The notes beneath the pieces are model-generated. The model saw nothing but the letters and a program-made list of their open reading frames with translations, made no database searches and was not told the origin of the DNA. Positions 8,704-15,463 of a DNA stretch of 64,000 bases are shown here, one piece after another. The position numbers and the translations under genes are program-made. The stretch lies in the NCBI RefSeq assembly GCF_030503435.1, contig NZ_JAUKPO010000037.1, positions 1 through 64,000 of the forward strand. Direction: 5' to 3'. How positions within the stretch are numbered: position 1 is the stretch's first letter; the number at the start of each line of letters is the position of its first letter. This stretch comes from Rhodocytophaga aerolata. Lineage in GTDB: Bacteria > Bacteroidota > Bacteroidia > Cytophagales > 172606-1.

Positions 8704-9492
8704 TTGGCTAACGATTACGATAAAATACTCAAGGAAAACATTGCTTCCGTATTCTTGCCCTTAACTGAGAAGTACCTCAACATCCGCATTAGGAAAAGTG
8801 AAGAACTAAAAGACAAACTACAAACCACTATTGAGAAGGAGCCTGACTTCATTCGCATTGTAGAAACGGATACCAATGAAAGATTTATTTTACACTTAGA
8901 ATTTCAGAGTGTAGATGAAGAAGGCATGATCTATCGTATGCAGGAATATTATGGTATCATGAGAAAGAAATATGGCTTATCTGTCAAACAGTTTGTTATT
9001 TACTTAGGGCAGAAAGCTTCTAAAATGCAGACACGGTTGGCCCCTGATGAAGTCTTCTCAGGATTTACCTTAAAAAGTCTACGAGATTACTCCTATCAAC
9101 AGCTATTGGCTTCTCAAGTGCCGGAAGAAATCATACTAGCCATCTTGAGTGATTTCGGGAATAAAAAGCCGGTAGAAGTACTGCAAGCCATATTAGGCAA
9201 GCTCAAAGAAATTAGTGGAGAGGAAATCTTGTTACGAAAATATATCAGGCAATTGTCAATTTTAGCCAGATTACGTAACTTAACTAAAGAAACGCAAAAA
9301 CAGATTACAGACATGGGACTTACCTATAATATTACAGAAGATTATCTCTATCAGGAAGGGTTAGAAAAGGGAAAAAAAGACCTGATCATTGAAATGCTGA
9401 AAGATGGCACCTTAACCATGGAGAAAATTGCCTCATTAGCCAAAGTTTCAGTAGAGTATGTCAAGCAGGTGGCCAAAGAGTTAAAAAAGTAA
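8704..9492 (+). CDS. Rpn-family PD-(D/E)XK recombination-promoting nuclease
   Basis: A 262-residue protein with the Rpn/transposase-like PD-(D/E)XK fold (about 1-200). The catalytic core is visible as the conserved Asp of the FIRIVETDTNERF strand followed by LHLEFQS, giving the D...ExQ signature of the family. It ends in a short HTH-like helix pair (MEKIASLAKVSVEYVKQVAK). Rpn proteins cut DNA and promote RecA-independent recombination, and they are widespread as mobile or phage-defence-linked genes. The start is TTG; the next in-frame ATG would remove part of the nuclease fold, so TTG is preferred. A small Cys-rich protein follows after 68 bp and may be a partner. Confidence 0.78.
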   Translation: MANDYDKILKENIASVFLPLTEKYLNIRIRKSEELKDKLQTTIEKEPDFIRIVETDTNERFILHLEFQSVDEEGMIYRMQEYYGIMRKKYGLSVKQFVIYLGQKASKMQTRLAPDEVFSGFTLKSLRDYSYQQLLASQVPEEIILAILSDFGNKKPVEVLQAILGKLKEISGEEILLRKYIRQLSILARLRNLTKETQKQITDMGLTYNITEDYLYQEGLEKGKKDLIIEMLKDGTLTMEKIASLAKVSVEYVKQVAKELKK

Positions 9493-9560
9493 AGGTCCTT
9501 TACAGCTCTATATTTCTACTAAGCAATCTAGCATTTCACCGCCAGGCAGAAACTACCTGA

Positions 9561-9890
9561 GTGGAAAATCATTCTAATGATAGTATGAGCAGAAAAGAGA
9601 TAGAAATTAATCTTGAGGATGTGGAATTGATCATGGGTGAAACTATTCAATTTTTGAGTAACTGTATAGAAAATTGTTTCTGCAGAAACTGTAATCCATC
9701 TTTAACCACTATCACCAACTACCGCTTCTTCTTAAATGAGTTAGAAGATATTATTCTAAAAGGAGAATGCATCAAATGTAGCTCTCCCGTGGCTAGATAT
9801 ATTGAGACGGGTGAAAACAAGGAAAGTGCAGGAATGGCCAAGCATATCCGGGAAATTGTAAAGAAATACAAAAAGATAAAAAAACAGTAA
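9561..9890 (+). CDS. Small hypothetical protein with paired cysteines
   Basis: A 109-residue protein without recognised family. The GTG start at 9561 may be replaced by an internal ATG giving MSRKEIE. A Cys cluster in the middle (NCIENCFCRNCNPS) and a later CIKC pair suggest a zinc-binding knuckle. The flanks are helical and charged, and the tail is strongly Lys-rich, which would suit nucleic-acid binding. It follows the Rpn nuclease in the same direction with a 68-bp gap, so an accessory role for that enzyme is possible but unsupported. Confidence 0.5.
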   Translation: MENHSNDSMSRKEIEINLEDVELIMGETIQFLSNCIENCFCRNCNPSLTTITNYRFFLNELEDIILKGECIKCSSPVARYIETGENKESAGMAKHIREIVKKYKKIKKQ

Positions 9891-9985
9891 TAGATTCCCT
9901 TCCCTAACAGTAGTTGATTCTATCTTTGATCAGTAGATTCATAAAAGTAGTTAAATAAACTTCCATTTTGGGGTAACTCAAGAAG

Positions 9986-10036
9986 GGGGCCAGAGGGGAA
10001 ATAATATTTTAAAACTTAATTTTCCCATTTTGCCCA
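9986..10036. repeat. Family B palindrome, copy B3
   Basis: GGGGGCCAGAGGGGAAA pairs loosely with TTTTCCCATTTTGCCC around an AT loop containing TTTTAAAACTT. A half family A element (GGGTAACTCAAGAAGGGGG) abuts it on the left. Confidence 0.55.
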
Positions 10037-10042
10037 TCCGTG

Positions 10043-10080
10043 AAGTTTCAAGAAAGGGGACATTAATTTAACCTCTCTTT
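10043..10080. repeat. Family A palindrome, copy A5, touching a stop codon
   Basis: AAGTTTCAAGAAAGGGG, core ACATTAATTTAAC, then CTCTCTTT. It runs into the stop codon of the sigma-nuclease gene, so it would form the 3' end of that mRNA. Confidence 0.6.
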
Positions 10081-11222
10081 TATGCTTCCTTGAAAGTAAA
10101 TTCTATGACTTTATCCACTGCCTGTTGTAATTCTTGTTGAGTTTTGGCTTTGGCTCTGACCTTATCCGGCATCAGCTTTCTGTTTCTCTCCTCAACAACG
10201 GAAATCAAGGTGGCTATGCCTATTTCTTTAGCAGGGGTATGTCTATATTTCTCAGGCACCGGAAAGCCTACTTGATCTACTACTTTTTCTGATACATAGA
10301 TAGGGCTGTCAAATAGTAAGGCAAAAGTGAGTGCATCACTTGGCCTGGCGTCAAATTCCTGCAATTTTTTTCCATTACCTACTTTTATAGAAGAAACAAA
10401 TACCCCATCGATTATATCATAGATATAGATGCTATCCATTTGCAATTTATGCGCTTTTATCAGGCTAGCCGTCATAGTAAAGACAGAGGGTCTGGGAGAA
10501 TCTATGTGTTTAAGAGCCATCACCATCTCCATAGCTTCGCTAGTAGCAATGATGATAAGGAAAACTTTTAGATTATCTTCTTCCTGTAGCAGAATAGAGC
10601 AGTGTTCCTGATTTGTTGTGCCAATAATAATATCCACAATTCTTACTTTTTTCATTCGCTGTCTTTGTTTTAAAAGTTGATGATAATGATATAACTCGGT
10701 ATAGTCTTGCAGGGCTTGTTTCAAACTTTGTCTTCCTCTGTGTAAGCGTACCTTTACTGTTTCTATAGATAGGTCACATTCCTGTGCTATTTGTTTTATG
10801 TTCTTATCTTCAAAGTAAAAAAGCTCTATGATCTTCTTGTAAACAGGGGTAAGGGAGTCAATGTGTTTACATACAATTTCCCGAACTGCTTGTATGTCTT
10901 TATTTTCTTCTACTTGTTGAAGCTGTTGAGAATAGTTTTCTAGAGAAAGATAGCTATGTTGCCTCTTCTTTAAATAATTATTGACTACGTTTTTGACAAT
11001 CCCTAAAAGCCAAAATCTAAAAAGGGATTTATCTTTTAAATTACTTAGACAGAAATAGGCTTGCATACAAGCTGTTTGTAACAGGTCTTGAGCTAGATCG
11101 GCATCTTTTACCATCTGCTTAGCTTTACGCAGACACTCCGGGTAATATTTTGCTATAAGCTTATTGAAGGCAGTTCTATCCTCACTTAGGACTTGATCTA
11201 TCAGAAAAGTATCCTCATTCAT
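10080..11222 (-). CDS. ECF sigma factor fused to a bifunctional-nuclease (DUF151) domain
   Basis: A 380-residue fusion. Residues about 10-90 are sigma region 2 (AFNKLIAKYYPEC, DLAQDLLQTACMQAYF). Residues about 108-172 are region 4 with the HTH IAQECDLSIETVKVRLHRGR. After a basic linker (KQRQRMKKVRIV) residues about 190-345 form a DUF151/BFN domain with the hallmark ARPSDALTFALLFDSPIYV (292-310). BFN proteins have been described as nucleases with RNase and DNase activity. As region 4 and the BFN domain are both complete, the product may direct promoter choice while binding or cutting nucleic acid. There is no adjacent anti-sigma gene, so the BFN domain could replace it as the sensing or inhibitory part. 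That is inference. Confidence 0.85.
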   Translation of the reverse strand: MNEDTFLIDQVLSEDRTAFNKLIAKYYPECLRKAKQMVKDADLAQDLLQTACMQAYFCLSNLKDKSLFRFWLLGIVKNVVNNYLKKRQHSYLSLENYSQQLQQVEENKDIQAVREIVCKHIDSLTPVYKKIIELFYFEDKNIKQIAQECDLSIETVKVRLHRGRQSLKQALQDYTELYHYHQLLKQRQRMKKVRIVDIIIGTTNQEHCSILLQEEDNLKVFLIIIATSEAMEMVMALKHIDSPRPSVFTMTASLIKAHKLQMDSIYIYDIIDGVFVSSIKVGNGKKLQEFDARPSDALTFALLFDSPIYVSEKVVDQVGFPVPEKYRHTPAKEIGIATLISVVEERNRKLMPDKVRAKAKTQQELQQAVDKVIEFTFKEA

Positions 11223-11527
11223 TTGTTAAATTTACTGTAAGTGGCTTAACATCAAGGAAAGGTTACAGAAGGTATGGTAAATTTTTAATATGAGGTTGAA
11301 AATATGAAATGAAGGTCAACAGTGATATACTTAAATGTACACAATCAGTAGTTAAACCCATAAAGCAGTGGCTGTATGTATAAGTAAAGCCAATAAGGTA
11401 AAAAGTAGAGATATTGGAGTAAGTTAAAAAAATATCCCCCTTTCATGTGACCGACAAGCTCGGTAATTATTTTTATAAATAAAGAATTTTTCCATTAAAC
11501 ATGCCTGAAAACTGGGGCCTTTCAATT
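11223..11527. other. Intergenic stretch with half palindrome
   Basis: 305 bp upstream of the sigma-nuclease gene; its promoter should be here but no clear box was identified. A half family A element is at 11422-11452. Confidence 0.4.
11422..11452. repeat. Family A half element, copy A6
   Basis: AGTTAAAAAAATATCCCCCTTTCATGTGACC keeps only the core and right arm of family A. Confidence 0.5.
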
Positions 11528-12103
11528 CTATTGTTTTCTGTCATTTATTTTCCACCACTCTTTTCCCCATTTACTTTCCATTTTCCTAGCACCATCAGAA
11601 ATCAGTCTATATAATGGATTGGTGTCGACAAAATCATTCAAATCAGTTTCTCGAAATTCTGAAAAAGGTATTCCAAGTATGTTGAAATACACCTTTGTCC
11701 AATCTACCATGCTGCTGGCAGTAACGGAAGAATCTTTAATGTATATGGTTGCTATATGTAAATACAGGTCACTTTGGTCATTGTCTTCCTCTTGAATATA
11801 AAAGTCTTTTGTATTTAGTTCATTGAAATAGATTTGGGCAAGACCACTTTCCAATTGTAAAGTCTTAAAGTCATCTTTCATAAAATATTCTGTAGCTATT
11901 ATGCTTATATCGACGATTTTTCCGACCCACTTATTCCCTTCATTATCGTTTGTTATAGGTCTTACATATACTGACTGCAGAGGGCTACTATCCGTATCTA
12001 GCCATTTCTTTTTAAAATAATATATCCATTTCATTTTATAATTTTTATCTTCAGTATTTACAGTTCCTGGTACACTCTTACTAAAAATTATGTGAAGTAA
12101 CAA
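11528..12103 (-). CDS. Hypothetical protein
   Basis: A 191-residue soluble acidic protein with no recognised family. The frame opens at 12103, but an ATG at 12034 (MKWIYYFKKKW) is a better start because the preceding residues look like leader sequence; the protein would then be 168 residues. Aromatic residues are common, the C-terminus has KMESKWGKEWW, and the layout resembles immunity or effector-associated hypothetical proteins of Bacteroidota. No function can be given. Confidence 0.55.
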   Translation of the reverse strand: MLLHIIFSKSVPGTVNTEDKNYKMKWIYYFKKKWLDTDSSPLQSVYVRPITNDNEGNKWVGKIVDISIIATEYFMKDDFKTLQLESGLAQIYFNELNTKDFYIQEEDNDQSDLYLHIATIYIKDSSVTASSMVDWTKVYFNILGIPFSEFRETDLNDFVDTNPLYRLISDGARKMESKWGKEWWKINDRKQ

Positions 12104-12196
12104 ACCAAGTGCTGACCCATATTAGCCCCATTGCTGTAACACATTACCATGAGGCAGAGCTAGTTATCGTATGGACGCACTATTATGGGCAGGCCT

Positions 12197-12634
12197 TTAT
12201 TCCTCCCATGCTTGATTGAATTGATCAATCTTAACCTTGACCCAATCAATCATCTTCTGGTTCTTGAAAGCAAACCAGATTTGCCGATATTCTCCGGAGT
12301 TATCGATTTCGTGTTTGAAGTGTTGAAATGGCTTTTTCTGACTCAAGGCCCGGTAGAGCTGTTCTTGTAAGCTACTTGAAGTAAGCTGTTGGGCAAAATC
12401 CTCCATGAGCTGAAAGCCTTCTCGAGAATCCATGCCTTCAATCTCTAAGTAATCCTGCCCATTTTCTTCTACTTTTTGCATTTCCTCCTGGTAAAACTCT
12501 TCGTCAAAGTCCAGGTATTTGAGTGGGTCTGGATAGCAGACTAATTCCTGAGTATGCATATGAACAAAGCATTTTTCTCCTATCTCCAATCGTTCAGTTA
12601 TTTCCTTGATCTGTTCTTTACTCAATTCTATCAT
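12197..12634 (-). CDS. UPF0158 family protein
   Basis: A 145-residue acidic cytoplasmic protein whose layout fits UPF0158: an N-terminal Leu/Ile-rich helix, a strand pair holding VHMHTQELVCYPD, the central REGFQLMEDFAQQL helix, the KPFQHFKHEIDNSGEYRQIWFAFKNQ segment and a Trp-containing C-terminal helix. The family has no established biochemical function. It is followed by the 11528-12103 gene in the same direction, 93 bp away. Confidence 0.7.
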   Translation of the reverse strand: MIELSKEQIKEITERLEIGEKCFVHMHTQELVCYPDPLKYLDFDEEFYQEEMQKVEENGQDYLEIEGMDSREGFQLMEDFAQQLTSSSLQEQLYRALSQKKPFQHFKHEIDNSGEYRQIWFAFKNQKMIDWVKVKIDQFNQAWEE

Positions 12635-12721
12635 TTTCCTTTCTTTTTGCTTATGTCTATAGATTAGCTTAATATAACTATTTTGCTAAAGTGATCCAAT
12701 AATAATCATTGTTGTAACAAC

Positions 12722-12777
12722 TGTGGATAAAGCTAGCCCGGCTTATTGGGTGAGCAACAGCATCCATCTTATCCACA
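12722..12777. promoter_or_regulatory. Pair of inverted consensus DnaA boxes
   Basis: TGTGGATAA at 12722-12730 is the complement of TTATCCACA, and TTATCCACA itself is at 12769-12777. Both match the classical 9-mer with no mismatch. A weaker candidate (TTGTGGACA, near 12941) lies beyond the AT-rich palindrome. Such clusters mark replication origins, DnaA-titrating loci or DnaA-regulated promoters. Confidence 0.5.
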
Positions 12778-12897
12778 AGCTAGGCAGCCGGGGCATTCTG
12801 TTTAAGAAGGCAGCAAGTAACAATCCTTTTATTCAGATGATCATTTAGGCAATATGCTGAATTACTCGTATGGGATATATACTTTAACTTAAATTGA

Positions 12898-12933
12898 AGC
12901 TTTTGTAAGCTATTAATTTAGCTTACAAAAGCT
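12898..12933. repeat. Perfect 15-bp-arm palindrome
   Basis: AGCTTTTGTAAGCTA (12898-12912) and its exact complement (12919-12933) are separated by TTAATT. There is no adjoining T-run, so an operator or structured origin element is as likely as a terminator. Confidence 0.6.
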
Positions 12934-13030
12934 CTTAACTTTGTGGACACTATTTGGGGGAAGGCCGGTGAGCAAACAATAAAATAAAATATCTATTTGA
13001 GCAACCTTACTGCTTTCTACTAACAGAAAA

Positions 13031-13837
13031 ATGAACATGTACATAGAACCTTTTACACCTACAGATCTTACCTCTTTGGCTGGTCTACAACCAGAAGGTT
13101 GGCCAGACATTGTCCCTGCTTATAGCTTCTATGTAAATTCCCCATTTTGCTTTCCCATCAAAGCAGTACTCAATACTAAAATTGTGGGTATTGGCACTAC
13201 CATTATGCATAAATACACTGCCTGGCTGGCTCATATTATCGTTGATTCTAAACATAGAAATAAAGGCATAGGAGGGCGAATTACACAAAGCTTGGTGGAG
13301 AGCTTGCAAGCAAAAGATTGTGAGACTATCAACCTGATTGCTACTGACCTGGGTGCGCCGGTGTATGAAAAAATTGGCTTTGAAACACAAACGCACTATT
13401 TGTTTTTTAACCATCTTAAATCAGATCCTAGCTGGCAGATTTGTCCACATATTTTTCCCCTTACCGCCCATTATAAAGAGCAAATAGCCATCTTAGATCA
13501 GCAAGTAACAGGAGAAGAGAGAATGATGCTCCTTGAGCCTTATCTGACCAGCGGATATATTTATCAAGATAAGCAGGGAGTAGAAGGATTTTATTTGCCA
13601 ACCTTGGGAGAAGGCTTGATCATAGCAAAGACCAATATAGCCGGAATAGAACTACTGAAACTGCGTCTTGCGACAAAAGATCATGCCGCTTTCCCGGTGG
13701 ATAATGTAGAAGCTACTCAATTTTTGTATCAACATAACTTTAAAGAAGTTAGGAGTGCTAAACGCATGAGCTTAGGCAAGAAAAGGCCGGGGCTATACAA
13801 CAGCCTCTACAATAGAATTGGAGGTAATCTCGGATAA
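13031..13837 (+). CDS. GNAT family N-acetyltransferase
   Basis: A 268-residue protein. The N-terminal half is a GNAT domain: a beta-bulge strand WLAHIIVDSKHRNKGIGGRI carries the R-x-x-G-x-G acetyl-CoA pyrophosphate loop (HRNKGIGGRI), followed by NLIATDLGAPVYEKIGF, the usual motif B. The C-terminal half (about 150-260) matches the second domain of YitH-like acetyltransferases. Substrate unknown. It is a single gene behind the DnaA-box region. Confidence 0.85.
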   Translation: MNMYIEPFTPTDLTSLAGLQPEGWPDIVPAYSFYVNSPFCFPIKAVLNTKIVGIGTTIMHKYTAWLAHIIVDSKHRNKGIGGRITQSLVESLQAKDCETINLIATDLGAPVYEKIGFETQTHYLFFNHLKSDPSWQICPHIFPLTAHYKEQIAILDQQVTGEERMMLLEPYLTSGYIYQDKQGVEGFYLPTLGEGLIIAKTNIAGIELLKLRLATKDHAAFPVDNVEATQFLYQHNFKEVRSAKRMSLGKKRPGLYNSLYNRIGGNLG

Positions 13838-13880
13838 AACACAACGTCTCAACATACGCCCCTTTTTGTATTACTAATAA

Positions 13881-13929
13881 TTCCTCATATATTGCATATC
13901 GCAATTTGCGATATGCAATATATGAGGAA
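13881..13929. promoter_or_regulatory. Perfect 24-bp-arm palindrome over the start of the HTH/nucleotidyltransferase pair
   Basis: Bases 13881-13904 and 13906-13929 are exact complements around a single T at 13905. The inner part reads CATATCGCAATTTGCGATATG. The right arm contains both upstream in-frame ATGs of the downstream gene (13913 and 13922). It can act as a dyad operator in DNA and as a 24-bp hairpin in RNA that would hide the start codon. Autorepression by the HTH protein is the simplest reading. Confidence 0.75.
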
Positions 13930-14440
13930 ACATAAAGGAATGCGCCCACAAGATGTAGTGATCTTGCTTAAAATAGTGGCTCAAGATACTCAGGTCTGGA
14001 ACTATCTTACACTGTCTTATGGACTTTCAATTAGTCAATCAGAAGTTTCTGAATCTTTGCATCGGTCTGCTTTTGCAGGTTTAATAGATAATGAGAAGAA
14101 ATCAGTCTACAAAAAGGCGCTCTTAGACTTTCTTATCTATGGAATAAAATACGTTTTTCCAGTAAAACCTGGTGCTATTGTGAGAGGTATGCCAACTGCT
14201 CATTCAGCAAGGCCATTATCAGAAATCATTACCTCAAGTGAGATATACGTGTGGCCGGATGAAGAAGGGATAGCAAGGGGCCAAAGTATAGAACCTTTAT
14301 ATAGTAGTGTTCCTAAAGCAATTAAAGGAGATGTGCGCTTGTATGAACTGTTAGCTCTAGTAGATGCCATACGGGTAGGTAAAGCGAGGGAACGGAATAT
14401 AGCTGTAGAGGAGTTAACCAAAAGAATGACATATAGCTAA
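13922..14440 (+). CDS. HTH protein paired with an AbiEii-like nucleotidyltransferase
   Basis: The frame is open from a TTG at 13892, but ATG 13922 (MRKHKGMRPQDVVILLKIV) or ATG 13940 (MRPQDVV) is the likely start, giving 167-173 residues. The N-terminal half is a winged-helix-like domain (ILLKIVAQ, then LSISQSEVSESLHRSAFAGL as recognition region). The second half, around AIVRGMPTAHSARPLSEII and ALVDAIRVGKARERN, is conserved in proteins that precede AbiEii/DUF1814-type nucleotidyltransferases. Stop and next start overlap (TAATG at 14438-14442), showing translational coupling. It is probably the antitoxin and autorepressor of the pair, acting at the palindrome 13881-13929. Confidence 0.7.
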   Translation: MRKHKGMRPQDVVILLKIVAQDTQVWNYLTLSYGLSISQSEVSESLHRSAFAGLIDNEKKSVYKKALLDFLIYGIKYVFPVKPGAIVRGMPTAHSARPLSEIITSSEIYVWPDEEGIARGQSIEPLYSSVPKAIKGDVRLYELLALVDAIRVGKARERNIAVEELTKRMTYS

Positions 14441-15135
14441 TGGTACACAGCAATATTGTACAGCTGCAAGCAGTAGCGAACGGGTTAAGTTCCTTACTAG
14501 ATGAGGTAGTCTTTGTAGGAGGTGCAACTGTGGGATTATATGCCACTGATCCGGCCGCAGCAGAGGTTAGGCCAACAGATGATGTAGATTGTGTGATTGA
14601 GTTAGCCTCAAGAAATGCATTATATATTTTAGAAGATAGACTTCGTGTTATTGGCTTCCGCAATGATACAAGAGGGGGAGCACCTATTTGCAGATGGCTA
14701 TATCAAAGTATAACCGTAGATATTATGCCTACTGATCCACATATTCTAGGATTTAGCAATCAATGGTATAGAGATGGGATCAAACAGGCCATTTGGTATA
14801 AACTACCAAATAGAGAATCTATTCAAATTTTTACTTCGCCTTATTTTATAGCTTCTAAATTAGAAGCCTTTAGGTCAAGAGGGGAGAAGGATATACGTAC
14901 CAGTACAGATTTTGAGGATATTATCTATGTCTTTGATAATAGGCCATCCTTAGAAGAAGAAATCCGGCAAGCACCAATTACTGTAAGAAGTTATTTGCAA
15001 GATCAATTGGGCATGTTGCTTGCTAGCAAAGAAACCGATGAAGGTATTTATTGTGCATTACCAGTAGGATCAGGGGAAAAGCGGTTGAAAAGGATCAAAG
15101 ATATTATGTATAAGGTAGTAAACCACTCCAATTGA
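14440..15135 (+). CDS. Nucleotidyltransferase, AbiEii/DUF1814-like (probable toxin)
   Basis: A 231-residue Pol-beta-type nucleotidyltransferase. The signature is complete: VGG at 26-28, the DxD pair D48-V-D50 in RPTDDVDCV, a third carboxylate at D94 (ITVDIMPTD), and the C-terminal SKLEAFRSRGEKDIRTSTDFED block typical of AbiEii-like toxins. This family includes NTP transferases that modify tRNA acceptor ends (MenT) and the AbiE phage-abortive system. The gene is translationally coupled to the HTH gene. Function as a toxin or defence effector is inferred from family and context, not shown. Confidence 0.75.
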   Translation: MVHSNIVQLQAVANGLSSLLDEVVFVGGATVGLYATDPAAAEVRPTDDVDCVIELASRNALYILEDRLRVIGFRNDTRGGAPICRWLYQSITVDIMPTDPHILGFSNQWYRDGIKQAIWYKLPNRESIQIFTSPYFIASKLEAFRSRGEKDIRTSTDFEDIIYVFDNRPSLEEEIRQAPITVRSYLQDQLGMLLASKETDEGIYCALPVGSGEKRLKRIKDIMYKVVNHSN

Positions 15136-15463
15136 ATTACTCAAATTGCCTACTTGGATGCAGTTATAAAAACCTCCCCTTTCAGGTAACTCATCGATCA
15201 AGAATAAAGCAAATAATTTTACATGATCTTTTTCTACTTTTACTATTATTCTTTTCCCCTATTATTAGGATCTCATAAACTTATCATTGTCAATGTTAGC
15301 GAGAAAAATGATTTATAATTTATAAAGTATCTTCTAAAAATGTTGGAACCAATGCATCAAGCTAAATAATTAACAATTAACTATTAATCAAGCCAGTATT
15401 TTTAAGTAGTATATGGAAAAACTCTAAAGTTTAATTAAATTATATTCAGATTCAGTATGAGCT
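15136..15463. other. Intergenic stretch with half palindrome
   Basis: 328 bp before the hybrid sensor gene, AT-rich, expected to hold its promoter. The half family A element at 15164-15192 is the only recognised structure. Confidence 0.4.
15164..15192. repeat. Family A half element, copy A7
   Basis: CTCCCCTTTCAGGTAACTC preserves the right arm, just after the nucleotidyltransferase stop codon. Confidence 0.55.

Larger units (their letters stand above)
12635..13030. other. Intergenic region with DnaA boxes and a long palindrome
   Basis: 396 bp between divergently oriented genes. It contains two exact DnaA-box 9-mers in inverted orientation, a GC-rich repeated AAGCTAG...CCGG segment beside them, an AT-rich tract (about 12830-12920) and a perfect 15-bp-arm palindrome (12898-12933). 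Confidence 0.55.

Noticed and set aside
13892..13921. TTG start for the HTH gene at 13892
   Set aside because: These codons lie within the perfect palindrome and encode no conserved residues; ATG 13922 or 13940 is more likely.
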